Assembly: GCA_047975005.1 (NCBI GenBank) | Contig: JBKECW010000034.1 | Coordinates: forward strand, 1 to 64,000 | Direction: 5' to 3' | DNA from: JBKEAJ01 sp047975005 | GTDB taxonomy: Bacteria > Bacteroidota > Bacteroidia > Bacteroidales > Prolixibacteraceae | Length of the DNA stretch: 64,000 nucleotides | Part shown: positions 17,298 to 26,295 of the stretch, one piece after another | How the letters are laid out: each line of letters opens with the position of its first letter | Position numbering within the stretch: the stretch's first letter is position 1 | Program-made: the position numbers and the translations under genes | The notes under the pieces: model-generated | What the model was told of the DNA's origin: nothing | The model's database searches: none | What the model saw: only the letters and a program-made list of their open reading frames with translations

Positions 17298-18521
17298 TCA
17301 GGCAAGCGTTATCACAGTAATTTCTGGCGGCATTCCCGACCTTAGAGGAATACCAACGCACCCTAGTCCCACATTAACATATAGGTGTTTCTTATCTGCG
17401 GAGTACAGCCCTTTCCAGTACCTGTAAATCAGTCTCGACAGGCTATAGGTTTTACCACCAAAATTGATACCCGATTGCATTCCATGAGTATGTCCCGACA
17501 GAGTAAGGTCGATATTCAAGCTACCATCTTTTATGTTGTATTCCCAAAAATCGGGATTATGAGACAAAAGTACCTTACTAATTTCATCAGGAACATTTGC
17601 CATAGCATCTTCGATTTTCCCGTCTTGGTCAAATCCATGTCCCTTGCCCCAATTATCTATCCCCAGCAAGGCAAGTTTGTCTTGTCCTCTTTCAAAAACA
17701 ACCGACTCGTTGCGTAGCAATTGGAATCCGCATTTGCCATATCCGTCCACGATACCTTGAAAGTTCTTGTCTTCCTCCTCTTTAGTTTCCCAGTTGGCAT
17801 ATTTACCATAGTCATGATTGCCAAGCACAGCATACACACCGCTCTTTGCTTTTATCCGGCTAAAAATATCGCTCCACTTTGCTGTAATTTCCGAAGCAAA
17901 GGTATTCACCATATCTCCAGTATGTGCTACGACATCAGCCTGTTCGTTATTAATAAGCTCAACAGCCTGTGCGACATCCTCGTAATTCTCGCCAAAAGTG
18001 CCAAGATGCACATCAGAAATTTGGATTATTTTAAAACCTTTAAATCGCTCAGGCAAGTTGGGGATAGGAATAGAGACTCTCCTTATCTTAAAATTAAACC
18101 TCTCATGCAAGGCACCGGAAGCAATAAAGCTAAAATTGGCAAAAGCTGCCAAAATTCCTGCTTTTACAATAAACCTCCGTCGACCTCTATCCGTTTTTGC
18201 AGTAGTCTTTCGTATGAAAATCATGCTTATGACACCTATCAGTACATCCAGAATCCAAAACACAAGGAACACCAGCTTTGGAATATAAAAGAGCATAAAA
18301 AGATATAGTAACCACCCGACATTAAGCAGGTCGCGTCCGTTCTGCACTTCTCCAAAGTTGCGATAAGCAAACACTAAAGCCCCTACCGTCAGCAGTACAG
18401 AAACGAAGTGCAGAGAAAGGAGAATTTTCTTGGTCAGATTTTTGAGCTTTCTAAGCTCGACGAAAATAACAATATCAGCAGCTAAAAGCGACAGAAATAT
18501 TATCAGAAGGTATATTTGCAT
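17298..18521 (-). CDS. Membrane-anchored calcineurin-like metallophosphoesterase
   Basis: This is a predicted metallophosphoesterase of the YkuE/YaeI type. The ATG at 18521 is preferred over the in-frame TTG at 18527. The N-terminal 135 residues hold about four membrane helices. The catalytic domain follows with the metal-binding series SDVHLGTFG (Asp170, His172), HTGDMVN, LGNHDYG (Asn235, His236), LLSHNPD and LSGHTHGMQ, all intact. Relatives act on UDP-diacylglucosamine or other phosphoester substrates; the actual substrate here is not known. It is transcribed alone, divergent from rsmG. Confidence 0.9.
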   Translation of the reverse strand: MQIYLLIIFLSLLAADIVIFVELRKLKNLTKKILLSLHFVSVLLTVGALVFAYRNFGEVQNGRDLLNVGWLLYLFMLFYIPKLVFLVFWILDVLIGVISMIFIRKTTAKTDRGRRRFIVKAGILAAFANFSFIASGALHERFNFKIRRVSIPIPNLPERFKGFKIIQISDVHLGTFGENYEDVAQAVELINNEQADVVAHTGDMVNTFASEITAKWSDIFSRIKAKSGVYAVLGNHDYGKYANWETKEEEDKNFQGIVDGYGKCGFQLLRNESVVFERGQDKLALLGIDNWGKGHGFDQDGKIEDAMANVPDEISKVLLSHNPDFWEYNIKDGSLNIDLTLSGHTHGMQSGINFGGKTYSLSRLIYRYWKGLYSADKKHLYVNVGLGCVGIPLRSGMPPEITVITLA

Positions 18522-18626
18522 TATCAAAAGTATTTTAATGACTGAATATCACACTCAGACCCGGATCTTATTTAGAACGCAAAGATAGGCATTTTGTTTT
18601 ATGCCATATTTCTCAAATTATCTATT

Positions 18627-18635
18627 TAACTTTGC
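18627..18635 (+). promoter_or_regulatory. Probable -7 promoter element for rsmG, very short leader
   Basis: TAACTTTGC fits TAnnTTTGC. It ends only 3 bp before the rsmG ATG at 18639, so the mRNA would be nearly leaderless. No good TTTG element lies at the expected spacing. Confidence 0.35.
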
Positions 18636-18638
18636 AAG

Positions 18639-19259
18639 ATGAACATTATTCTGAAATATTTTTCTGATTTTGATGACAGACAGTGCGACAGGTTCGCCAG
18701 GTTACAAGGTCTCTATGCAGAATGGAACGAGAAAATCAATGTTATATCCCGCAAGGATATTGACCTGCTCTACGAAAGGCACGTCCTTCATTCCTTATCG
18801 ATAGCGAAGTTTACAAAATTTGCGTCAGGTTCTTCGATACTTGACATTGGCACGGGCGGTGGTTTTCCCGGCATTCCTTTGGCAATCATGTTTCCAGATG
18901 TAAAGTTCACATTAGTAGACTCCATCGCTAAGAAGATAAAAGTTGTAAACGGCGTTGCCGAAGCTTTGGATTTGGATAATGTTGAAGCATTTCAGGGAAG
19001 AGTCGAAAATATCAAAGACAAGTTCGACTTTGTTGTATGTCGTGCTGTAACAGCAATGCCTGCTATTGTAGGATGGATGAACGGAAAGATAAAATCTGAC
19101 AATAACAACACTCTGCCAAATGGCATTATATGTCTCAAAGGAGGAGATTTAGGCGGCGAGTTGTCAAAATATCAGCACAAAACCGAAGTTGTCGATTTGT
19201 CTACATATTTTGAGGAAGATTTTTTTGACACCAAAAAGATAGTTTACTTCCGCTACTGA
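18639..19259 (+). CDS. rsmG: 16S rRNA (guanine527-N7)-methyltransferase RsmG
   Basis: This enzyme methylates N7 of G527 in 16S rRNA using S-adenosylmethionine. The 206 residues match the family throughout: LQGLYAEWNEKINVISRKD and YERHVLHSL near the N-terminus, the SAM-binding loop ILDIGTGGGFPGIPLAIMFP around residues 68-90, FTLVDSIAKKIKVV, and VVCRAVTAMP. Its 3' end overlaps the opposing tag gene by 7 bp. Loss of RsmG gives low-level streptomycin resistance in other bacteria. Confidence 0.96.
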   Translation: MNIILKYFSDFDDRQCDRFARLQGLYAEWNEKINVISRKDIDLLYERHVLHSLSIAKFTKFASGSSILDIGTGGGFPGIPLAIMFPDVKFTLVDSIAKKIKVVNGVAEALDLDNVEAFQGRVENIKDKFDFVVCRAVTAMPAIVGWMNGKIKSDNNNTLPNGIICLKGGDLGGELSKYQHKTEVVDLSTYFEEDFFDTKKIVYFRY

Positions 19260-19819
19260 TTTTTTGGGTGCCTGAAACAGTCGGTTATATGGTCGTTCAC
19301 CATACCTATTGCTTGCATTTTGGCGTATATTATGGTGCTACCCACGAACTTAAAACCTCTTTTTTTCATATCCTTACTTATCTTGTCTGACAGAGGAGTT
19401 GTTGTAGGCACATCTGCCACGCTCTTCCACTTATTCACAATCGGCTTGTTGTCTACAAAGCCCCATATATAGCTACTAAAAGAGCCAAACTCCTTTTGCA
19501 CCTCCATATATGCAAGTGAGTTTTTGATTGTTCCCGTAATTTTCAGTCTATTACGAATAATTCCGGCATCTTGCATCAGCTCCTCGACCTTTGCATCTGT
19601 ATATTTTGCGATTTTCTTATAATCGAAGTTGTCGAAAGCCTTTCTGAAATTCTCTCTCTTTCTCAGTATGGTAATCCAACTCAATCCTGCTTGAAAGCCC
19701 TCTAATACGAGGAATTCAAACAGCTTATCGTCATCACGCAGAGGAACTCCCCACTCTTGGTCGTGATATTTTTCGTATAGAGCATCGCCCTCACACCATT
19801 TACAACGTTTCTTTATCAT
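19253..19819 (-). CDS. tag: DNA-3-methyladenine glycosylase I
   Basis: This base-excision repair enzyme removes 3-methyladenine from alkylated DNA. The sequence starts RCKWCEGDALYEKYHDQEWGVP, with the usual zinc-binding Cys and His. It continues with FEFLVLEGFQAGLSWITIL (substrate pocket) and the helix-hairpin-helix region, and ends with NDHITDCFRH, which supplies the other zinc ligands. The 188 residues are full length. It overlaps the end of rsmG by 7 bp tail to tail. Confidence 0.95.
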   Translation of the reverse strand: MIKKRCKWCEGDALYEKYHDQEWGVPLRDDDKLFEFLVLEGFQAGLSWITILRKRENFRKAFDNFDYKKIAKYTDAKVEELMQDAGIIRNRLKITGTIKNSLAYMEVQKEFGSFSSYIWGFVDNKPIVNKWKSVADVPTTTPLSDKISKDMKKRGFKFVGSTIIYAKMQAIGMVNDHITDCFRHPKNQ

Positions 19820-19840
19820 TTGATTATATTTTAGATTCGA

Positions 19841-21121
19841 CTAAAATAAGTATCCAATAATTACATAAACTCCCGTATCGCCCAAATCGCCATTCAGCAA
19901 ATGAGCATAATCGACACCCACTACAAAATTCTCATTATGTATAGCTTTTATTCCCAGACCGACGGAGCTATTCAGCTTAGGCAGCTGATAGTCAAAATAT
20001 TTTGCTCTATCGGCAGCCGAAACGTCACTAAGGTTCATATCTGTTTCCTTTGCTATAATAAACATATCGTAGAACGCATTGAGTCCGAAGTTTATATTCT
20101 GCTTCAATATTTGTGTTTTTATTGGCACCCACCTCAGTTCAAAATTCGAAAAGGCATAAGCATCAGCAATTGCACGGTTTCTCAGCACTCCACGCGAGGT
20201 ACTCTTCCCTCCAAATGCAAAGACAGGAGAACTAAGCTGATTGTCATAAATAAAATTCTTGGCATAAACAGGAGTGTTCTCACTTTTGTAATCCAATCCC
20301 ACCCTATAAGCAAAAGTTAACTTTCGGTCAATTAATTTTATATACTGTCGATGTACTAATGATAGGGAATAAAAGGTATTACCGCTCCCTGCAAATCCGG
20401 GCGACACAAGAAACATCACCCCCGAAAAAATTCCGCTTTGTGGATTTTCGAGCTGAGTTCGAGTATCATAATTAAAGCCTAGTTTCAGGGTTGTAAAGTG
20501 TCCTCCGTAGGCTTCATTTTTATCTATCAATCCCCAATCTTGGTACTTCTCGTATAGGTTTGTGATACTTTCGTAGTCATTATTTTTCAGCTTTGGACGA
20601 GCTATTTCCACATTTGTAAACTCAAGTCCGGCAAGTATTTTCAGAGTTTTCTCGTCATTAAGGCTATACAGTCCGGTGGCATATCCCAGAATTTTATCAT
20701 TTTTATAAGAGTAGAATGCCTTTACACTATCCTTGTTGTCAACATTCTTTCGGTCTGCATCATAGCCGTTTAGTCCGATAAAATTCATTCTATCTTCGGG
20801 CTGATATCTAAAGCCTGCATGGATTTCAAATCTATCGAGAGCAAAGTTTTTATAATCAGCGATATATAAAGCACTGCCATTTGTAAACCACGAAGCCTCA
20901 AGGTAGAGCAAGCTCTCAAGATTTGGGTATCTCGATGGCTTCCCGAAGTTATTTATCTGAGTAATAAGTCCGTATTGAAAGCCAAAATCCGAATCGTAGG
21001 ATATTACGGGCAAGACACTAAGGCTATAACCTTCTTTTATTTTGGAAGAGTCGGCGGCTTGGGCATTTATTTTAATTATTGCAATGCCACAGAACAAGAG
21101 CAAAGTAATTATTTTCTTCAT
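19841..21121 (-). CDS. BamA/TamA-like outer membrane beta-barrel protein (paralogue 1)
   Basis: This is a 426-residue outer membrane protein with a signal peptide (about 1-20, ending INAQ), no POTRA domains, and a barrel resembling the C-terminal half of Omp85/surface-antigen proteins. Features include SYDSDFGFQYGLITQINNFG near the start, repeated amphipathic strands, GGKSTSRGVLRNR (similar to the conserved L6-loop RG motif of Omp85 proteins), the pattern SSVGLGIKAIHNENFVVGVDYA and a terminal Phe. It is paralogous along its whole length to the next gene (21273-22547). The pair is read in the same direction. No function can be assigned beyond outer-membrane pore or enzyme-associated barrel. 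Confidence 0.85.
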   Translation of the reverse strand: MKKIITLLLFCGIAIIKINAQAADSSKIKEGYSLSVLPVISYDSDFGFQYGLITQINNFGKPSRYPNLESLLYLEASWFTNGSALYIADYKNFALDRFEIHAGFRYQPEDRMNFIGLNGYDADRKNVDNKDSVKAFYSYKNDKILGYATGLYSLNDEKTLKILAGLEFTNVEIARPKLKNNDYESITNLYEKYQDWGLIDKNEAYGGHFTTLKLGFNYDTRTQLENPQSGIFSGVMFLVSPGFAGSGNTFYSLSLVHRQYIKLIDRKLTFAYRVGLDYKSENTPVYAKNFIYDNQLSSPVFAFGGKSTSRGVLRNRAIADAYAFSNFELRWVPIKTQILKQNINFGLNAFYDMFIIAKETDMNLSDVSAADRAKYFDYQLPKLNSSVGLGIKAIHNENFVVGVDYAHLLNGDLGDTGVYVIIGYLF

Positions 21122-21272
21122 AGTTTTATTTTAATTATTATCCATCAGGCACTTGCTACCCTGTCGTTAATTTTATCTTTTATTAAATCTATTCATTTTA
21201 TTACGCATACAAGCTCGTTGTTACCGCAAGACAACACAACCTTATATAAAAATCGCCTCTGAGCAATCAACA

Positions 21273-22547
21273 CTAGAATAAGTATCCAACAGTAGTATAC
21301 AGTCCAGAGTCGCCCAAAGTCCTATTTAGCAAGGTGGCATAATCGACGCCTATAACGAAATTTTCGTTCTGCACAAAACGCAGTCCCACGCCCACCGAGC
21401 TGTTAAGAGCTGGTAGTTTATAAGCGAAATACTTGCTACGGTCTTCTGCTGACACCTTATCCAAACTCATATCCGTTTGCTTTACTATGGAAAAAGCATC
21501 ACAGAAGGCATTTACCCCTACACTGATATTATGTTTTAAAATTCTCATCCGCATGGCAACCCATCGAAGTTCGAGGTTAGCAAAGGCGTAAGCATCGGCA
21601 AAGACACGATTTCTCAGCACTCCCCTCGCCGAATACTTTCCTCCAAAGGCAAACCGCGGAGCTCTAAGTTGGTCACCATAAACAAGATTTTTAGCATAAA
21701 CGGGGGTATTCTTGCTTTTATAATCTAGTGCCAATCTATAAGCAAATGTCAATTTCTCGTCAACTATCGTCACATATTGGCGATGCACTACAGACAGAGA
21801 GTAAAAGGTGCTTGTACTGCCTGCAAATCCGGGAGACACAAGCAACAGTATTCCCGAGAACAATCCTTTCTGCGGATTTTCGAGTTTTGTGCGAGTATCA
21901 TAAGTCAGACCTATTTTTGTTGTTCCAAAATACCCTCCATCGGCTTCTGTTTTGTCTATCAATCCCCAATTCTGATACTTATCATACAAATTCTCAATCC
22001 CCAAATAATCGTTGTCTTCCAACTTGGGACTATCAGTTGACACATGCGTAAACTCGACACCGGTAATCAGTTTTAGACTCTTCTTCTCGTTGATATTATA
22101 TACACCTGTTGTATAAGCCATTATCTTATCATTCTTATAACCGTAAAAGGCTTTTAATCTATCCTTTTCGTTTATATTCTCACGATTCGAGTCGTAGCCG
22201 TTAAAGCCAAGAAAGCGCATTCTATTCTCGGGCTGATATCTAAAGCCGGCATGTATTTCAAGTTTCTGAAAGCTGTAGTCTTTATAATCTGCCAAATACA
22301 ATGAGCTGCCCTTAGTCGTCCACGAGGCCTCCATATATAACGAACTTACTAGTTTGGGGTATCGGGATGGTTTGCCAAAGTTGTTTATTTGCCCCATTAT
22401 GCCGTACTGCAAGCCGAAATCGGAGTCGAAGGACAGTATAGGTATCACTCCGAAGCTGTATCCTTTCTTTTTTATTGATTTGGGCTGTTGCGCCTTACCA
22501 AGCGATATAGAGCATAGTAGCATTAGTAACAAGTACACTTTCCTCAT
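21273..22547 (-). CDS. BamA/TamA-like outer membrane beta-barrel protein (paralogue 2)
   Basis: This has 424 residues, a signal peptide ending GKAQ, and the same barrel-only layout as the gene at 19841-21121. The two share long stretches such as QINNFGKPSRYP, ADYK, EIHAGFRYQPE and NLYDKYQNWGLIDK/NLYEKYQDWGLIDK, plus the ARGVLRNR loop motif and a C-terminal GYLF. The gap between them is 151 bp, with no clear terminator. This copy is the promoter-proximal one. Tandem retention of two copies suggests different ligands or surface variation. Confidence 0.86.
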   Translation of the reverse strand: MRKVYLLLMLLCSISLGKAQQPKSIKKKGYSFGVIPILSFDSDFGLQYGIMGQINNFGKPSRYPKLVSSLYMEASWTTKGSSLYLADYKDYSFQKLEIHAGFRYQPENRMRFLGFNGYDSNRENINEKDRLKAFYGYKNDKIMAYTTGVYNINEKKSLKLITGVEFTHVSTDSPKLEDNDYLGIENLYDKYQNWGLIDKTEADGGYFGTTKIGLTYDTRTKLENPQKGLFSGILLLVSPGFAGSTSTFYSLSVVHRQYVTIVDEKLTFAYRLALDYKSKNTPVYAKNLVYGDQLRAPRFAFGGKYSARGVLRNRVFADAYAFANLELRWVAMRMRILKHNISVGVNAFCDAFSIVKQTDMSLDKVSAEDRSKYFAYKLPALNSSVGVGLRFVQNENFVIGVDYATLLNRTLGDSGLYTTVGYLF

Positions 22548-22602
22548 AGTTTTTATGCTAGCATTTTACCACAAAGTTAGCAAAAATCAATCAGTTTTTA
22601 TT

Positions 22603-22637
22603 TTTGCCCTCAAGCGATCTTAAATTTTTATCTTTGC
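22603..22637 (+). promoter_or_regulatory. Bacteroidota-type promoter for cca
   Basis: TTTG (22603-22606), a 22-nt spacer and TATCTTTGC (22629-22637) match the phylum consensus. The leader to the cca ATG at 22789 would be about 150 nt and includes the palindromic repeats at 22652-22759. Confidence 0.6.
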
Positions 22638-22651
22638 AAAGTCGCTATAAA

Positions 22652-22759
22652 CTCATGGCTAGCATTTATTAAGACAGATGAGACGAGCCATGAGACAGGT
22701 CTCACACAGAAGTATGATTATATTGGAGAGATACACCTGTCTGTCGACTAGGCAGGTGT
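22652..22759. repeat. Nested inverted and direct repeats in the cca leader
   Basis: CTCATGGCT (22652-22660) pairs with AGCCATGAG (22686-22694). A second imperfect palindrome spans 22733-22759 (ACACCTG...CAGGTGT around a central GTCGAC). AGACAGGTCTCACACAGAA near 22694 and AGGCAGGTGTGACAAGAA near 22750 look like diverged direct copies of one unit. No open frame of note. It may be a repeat insertion or a structured 5' leader. Confidence 0.5.
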
Positions 22760-22788
22760 GACAAGAAAGAAAAACAAAATATAAACAC

Positions 22789-24207
22789 ATGAAAGAAATA
22801 AACGACATACTCGAAAATGAAGTAATTAGGGCAATAGCACAATGCACGCAGAGCAAAAAGATGAACACCTTTATAATAGGTGGCTTTGTGAGAGATCTTA
22901 TACTTCAACGCCCCTCAAAGGATATCGACATTGTTACCGAAGGAAGAGGCATAGAGCTTGCTGAAAAAGTAGCTCAGAGTCTGTCACCCACACCAAAGGT
23001 CTCAGTTTTCAAAACCTATGGCACTGCCATGTTTAAGCACAAAGATACAGAATATGAGTTTGTCGGAGCACGCAAGGAGTCTTACAAGCGAGAGTCTCGC
23101 AATCCTGATGTAGAGCCGGGCACTATAAAGGACGACCAAATGCGCAGAGACTTCACTATCAACGCCTTGGCAATAAGTTTGAATGACACTACTTACGGTG
23201 ATATTATAGACCCATTCAATGGGATGGAAGACCTAAGAAACAAACTATTACGCACACCTCTAGATCCTGTCACAACATTTTCTGACGATCCTCTGCGCAT
23301 GATGAGGGCAATAAGATTTGCCACACAGCTGGATTTTCGGATTGACGACAAAGCAATGGAGGCTATCAGCCAACAATGCGAAAGGATTAAGATTATTACC
23401 AAAGAACGCATTGCCGACGAGCTTAACAAGATAATGATGAGCCCACGCCCCTCCGTAGGGTTTAAACTCCTTGACATGACTGGGCTTCTGAAGCTAGTTC
23501 TTCCCGACGTGTACAAGCTGAAAGGGCGTGAGGAGATAGAGGGCATAGGACACAAGGACGTTTTCTATCACACGCTGCAAGTCCTTGATAAGCTATGCGA
23601 TAACTCTGACGACTTGTGGCTGCGGTGGTCTGCCCTACTCCACGACATCGGTAAGCCACAGACGAAACAATTTGTCTCAGGAATAGGCTGGACTTTTCAT
23701 TCTCACAATTTTGTGGGCGAAAAGATGATACCTCGTATTTTCAAGCAAACAAAGCTACCTCTAAACGACAAGATGAAGTTTGTACAAAAGATGGTAGGTT
23801 TGCACATGCGTCCCATTGCATTAGTCGAAGACGGCGTGTCAGACTCTGCCATTCGCCGCTTGCTTTTCGATGCAGGCGATGACATTGACCGGCTTATGAC
23901 TTTGTGCGAAGCTGACATTACCACCAAAGACGGAAGGAAGGCGGAGCGTTTTCTCAATAATTTCAAGAAAGTACGTAGTAAATTAGTTGAAATAGAAGAA
24001 AAAGATGCTATAAGAAATTTTCAGCCGCCTATTGACGGCGAGGAGATAATGAGCATGTTTGGACTATCGCCATGTCGGCAAGTTGGCGATTTAAAGTCGA
24101 CAATAAAAGACGCTATTCTCGACGGCGAAATATCAAACGATCGAGAACAAGCCCTAGAGTTGCTACTAACAAAAGCGAAAGAAATGGGGATAAAGCCCAA
24201 ATCCTAG
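22789..24207 (+). CDS. cca: CCA tRNA nucleotidyltransferase (HD-domain type)
   Basis: This enzyme adds or repairs the 3' CCA of tRNAs. It is needed here because the tRNA in this window does not encode CCA. The nucleotidyltransferase head has IGGFVRDLILQRPSKDIDIV (G-G...D-x-D metal site), followed by DDQMRRDFTINALAI and DGMEDL-like DPFNGMEDL. The RNA-binding middle has PLRMMRAIRFATQLDF. The HD domain around residues 255-370 has WSALLHDIGKPQT. The 472 residues are normal for the Bacteroidota form. Confidence 0.96.
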   Translation: MKEINDILENEVIRAIAQCTQSKKMNTFIIGGFVRDLILQRPSKDIDIVTEGRGIELAEKVAQSLSPTPKVSVFKTYGTAMFKHKDTEYEFVGARKESYKRESRNPDVEPGTIKDDQMRRDFTINALAISLNDTTYGDIIDPFNGMEDLRNKLLRTPLDPVTTFSDDPLRMMRAIRFATQLDFRIDDKAMEAISQQCERIKIITKERIADELNKIMMSPRPSVGFKLLDMTGLLKLVLPDVYKLKGREEIEGIGHKDVFYHTLQVLDKLCDNSDDLWLRWSALLHDIGKPQTKQFVSGIGWTFHSHNFVGEKMIPRIFKQTKLPLNDKMKFVQKMVGLHMRPIALVEDGVSDSAIRRLLFDAGDDIDRLMTLCEADITTKDGRKAERFLNNFKKVRSKLVEIEEKDAIRNFQPPIDGEEIMSMFGLSPCRQVGDLKSTIKDAILDGEISNDREQALELLLTKAKEMGIKPKS

Positions 24208-24238
24208 ACCCTATAACATTAAGCATGTCTGTCACAAA

Positions 24239-25261
24239 TTATCTTTTAATGATAATTTCAAGCCAAATCGGCAGGTGGTCGCTATATCCCCCGACATACT
24301 TAAAACCATTATAGGTTCTAAAGGGCTTTTTACCAAGATATTTCCTATCATCAACAAGCAGGAACTTGCTCTTATTTATATGAGAGTTTTCCTCTGATGT
24401 GCACAAACATCCGCTTTCATCAAGCAAGTTTCCGCTTACTATGAATTGATCTAATACCGACCATTGGTTTCTGTATTTATGCGTACCTATATCGTTATTC
24501 ATCAAATTGGAGGACAGGTTATACAGGGCTGTTTGCGATATATTTTTTGATGGAGTTTTTGCACCCAGATGTAGCGACAGGCTCTGGTCAATAGGCTCGT
24601 CATTGAAATCTCCCATGCAGACAATTATCGCATTTTCGTCGTTGGCAAGGATGGAATCTGTCACCCGCCTGAGTGTCTGACCTGCTACGGCTCTTTTGGC
24701 ATCGCTCTTTTTCACGCCTGAATATTTTGACGGCCAGTGGTTGACAAAAAGATGAATATCATTATCACAGCCCTTAAGCCTCCCTCGCACTTCAAGAATT
24801 TCCCTGCTATATTCCGGCTTTCCATCTATTATCAATGGATAATGCTTAAAGGTCTTTGGAATAAACTCATCTACTTTATACAATATTGCGACATCTATTC
24901 CTCTAGTATCAGGTGATTCCTTGTGAACAATCTTGTATCCCAGCTTTTTCATGGGAGTAGTATTGACAAGACCTTCTAACACTCTTCTGTTTTCAACTTC
25001 ACAAAAGCCTATTATGGCGGGGAACTTGCCACCTGTTGCAGCTATTACCTGATATATTCTCTTGTACTTGGCAGATAGTTTTTTGTTCGACCAGCCTCGA
25101 ATACCGCCTCCGACAAACTCCTCGTCGGCAGTATTGGGATTATCCTTTGTATCAAACAGATTTTCCAAGTTATAAAACATTATAACACGAGAGGAGTCTT
25201 GTGCCCAAACGCCAATATCAATAAGCATTAACCACATCACTACAATGATATTTAGTTTCAT
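24239..25261 (-). CDS. Secreted endonuclease/exonuclease/phosphatase family protein
   Basis: This is a 340-residue protein with a signal peptide (about 1-20, ending VWAQ), therefore exported. The EEP fold is shown by MFYNLENLFDT, the catalytic-type FCEVENRRVLE, FVNHWPSKYSG, CMGDFNDEP and the terminal SDHLPIWLEI, giving intact Asn, Glu, Asp-x-Asn and Asp-His residues. Family members cut nucleic acids or phosphoesters such as phospholipids; in Bacteroidota exported members are common and mostly uncharacterised. It ends 31 bp from cca (convergent). Confidence 0.9.
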   Translation of the reverse strand: MKLNIIVVMWLMLIDIGVWAQDSSRVIMFYNLENLFDTKDNPNTADEEFVGGGIRGWSNKKLSAKYKRIYQVIAATGGKFPAIIGFCEVENRRVLEGLVNTTPMKKLGYKIVHKESPDTRGIDVAILYKVDEFIPKTFKHYPLIIDGKPEYSREILEVRGRLKGCDNDIHLFVNHWPSKYSGVKKSDAKRAVAGQTLRRVTDSILANDENAIIVCMGDFNDEPIDQSLSLHLGAKTPSKNISQTALYNLSSNLMNNDIGTHKYRNQWSVLDQFIVSGNLLDESGCLCTSEENSHINKSKFLLVDDRKYLGKKPFRTYNGFKYVGGYSDHLPIWLEIIIKR

Positions 25262-25358
25262 TTACTTCAAATTTGTCTCTAAAACTAATAAATTATGACT
25301 ACTTTTGCAATAACTTGACTGTATGTTTAATAAGCAGTCCTTATTTGATATATAATAA

Positions 25359-25979
25359 ATGAAAGAAATAGCAAAAGCGTTACTTGACATCCATGCAATA
25401 AAACTATCTCACAAAGAACCTTTTACATGGGCATCTGGATGGAAATCCCCAATCTATTGCGACAATCGCAAAACACTATCCTTCCCCGAGGTACGAACAT
25501 TATTGAAACATAGCTTCAGCAAGCTCATCAAGGATAAATACCCTAACGCAGAAGTTATCGCAGGCGTTGCAACGGGAGCTATAGCAATAGGCGCATTAGT
25601 TGCCGACGAACTCGATCTACCATTCATCTACGTGCGTTCGGCACCTAAAGGACATGGTCTAGAGAATCTGATAGAAGGAGCGGTGAACCAAGGCGACAAG
25701 GTCGTCATTGTTGAAGATCTTATTTCTACAGGAGGCAGTAGTCTCAAGGCAGCAGAAGCAGTTCGTGCAAGTGGAGCAGAAGTATTGGGAATGTGTGCTA
25801 TTTTTAGCTACTTGTTTCCAATATCCATAGATAATTTCGAGAAGCAGGGCATTGAACTTAGCACATTGAGCAACTACAATCAGCTGATAGAGCTAGCACT
25901 TGAAAATGGAACAATCAAAAGCGAGGACATTGACAGTCTGAAAGAATGGAGAGAAGCCCCTGACAAATGGGGCGCTTAA
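25359..25979 (+). CDS. pyrE: Orotate phosphoribosyltransferase
   Basis: PyrE converts orotate and PRPP to orotidine 5'-phosphate in pyrimidine synthesis. The 206 residues include FTWASGWKSPIYCDNRKTLSFP at the N-terminus, the catalytic loop region YVRSAPKGHGLENLIEG, and the PRPP-binding motif KVVIVEDLISTGGSS. A TACTTTTGC element (25300-25308) 51 bp upstream could be its promoter; the TTTG at 25272 is slightly too far at 24 nt. It is followed 10 bp later by an SRPBCC-like gene that is its usual neighbour in the order, from memory. Confidence 0.96.
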   Translation: MKEIAKALLDIHAIKLSHKEPFTWASGWKSPIYCDNRKTLSFPEVRTLLKHSFSKLIKDKYPNAEVIAGVATGAIAIGALVADELDLPFIYVRSAPKGHGLENLIEGAVNQGDKVVIVEDLISTGGSSLKAAEAVRASGAEVLGMCAIFSYLFPISIDNFEKQGIELSTLSNYNQLIELALENGTIKSEDIDSLKEWREAPDKWGA

Positions 25980-25989
25980 AAATACACAC

Positions 25990-26295
25990 ATGAGTATAGA
26001 GAAGTATGTCAGTGATATAAAAACAATAAATAGCGAAGTTGACAAAGTATATGCACATCTTTCAAACTTGAAGAATCTATCTAAGTATTTCTCAGACGAA
26101 GTCATAAACAAGATAAACAATGAGGTTCCACAAGTAAAGATAACCAATGTGTGCTCGGACTACGACTCTATAAAGATAGATATTAGTGGCATTGGAGAAA
26201 CGGGATTATATGTAATTGAGCGAGATGAGCCTAAGTTAATAAAACTCGCCACAGCCGAGAATTTCCCTCTACCCATTGTTATAACGATTCAATAG
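25990..26295 (+). CDS. SRPBCC/START-like protein, interrupted by in-frame TAG
   Basis: This is a small protein of the polyketide-cyclase/START-like fold that sits just after pyrE. The frame starts MSIEKYVSDIKTINSEVDKVYAHLSNLKNLSKYFSDE, as in longer relatives (about 140-150 residues), but meets TAG at 26293-26295 after 101 residues. The same frame then continues to 26439 with 47 codons encoding MRLTAHMTMNVMAKMAIGKKMKSGVNKMADALSMMPYH-like sequence that fits the expected C-terminal strand and helix of the family. So the gene is either freshly broken, read through, or affected by a sequence error. No function is known beyond ligand binding. See the separate entry for the continuation. Confidence 0.8.
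   Translation: MSIEKYVSDIKTINSEVDKVYAHLSNLKNLSKYFSDEVINKINNEVPQVKITNVCSDYDSIKIDISGIGETGLYVIERDEPKLIKLATAENFPLPIVITIQ

Noticed and set aside
17721..18308. 195-codon frame opposite the metallophosphoesterase
   Set aside because: Covers the conserved catalytic domain of the opposite gene in antisense; no domain features of its own.
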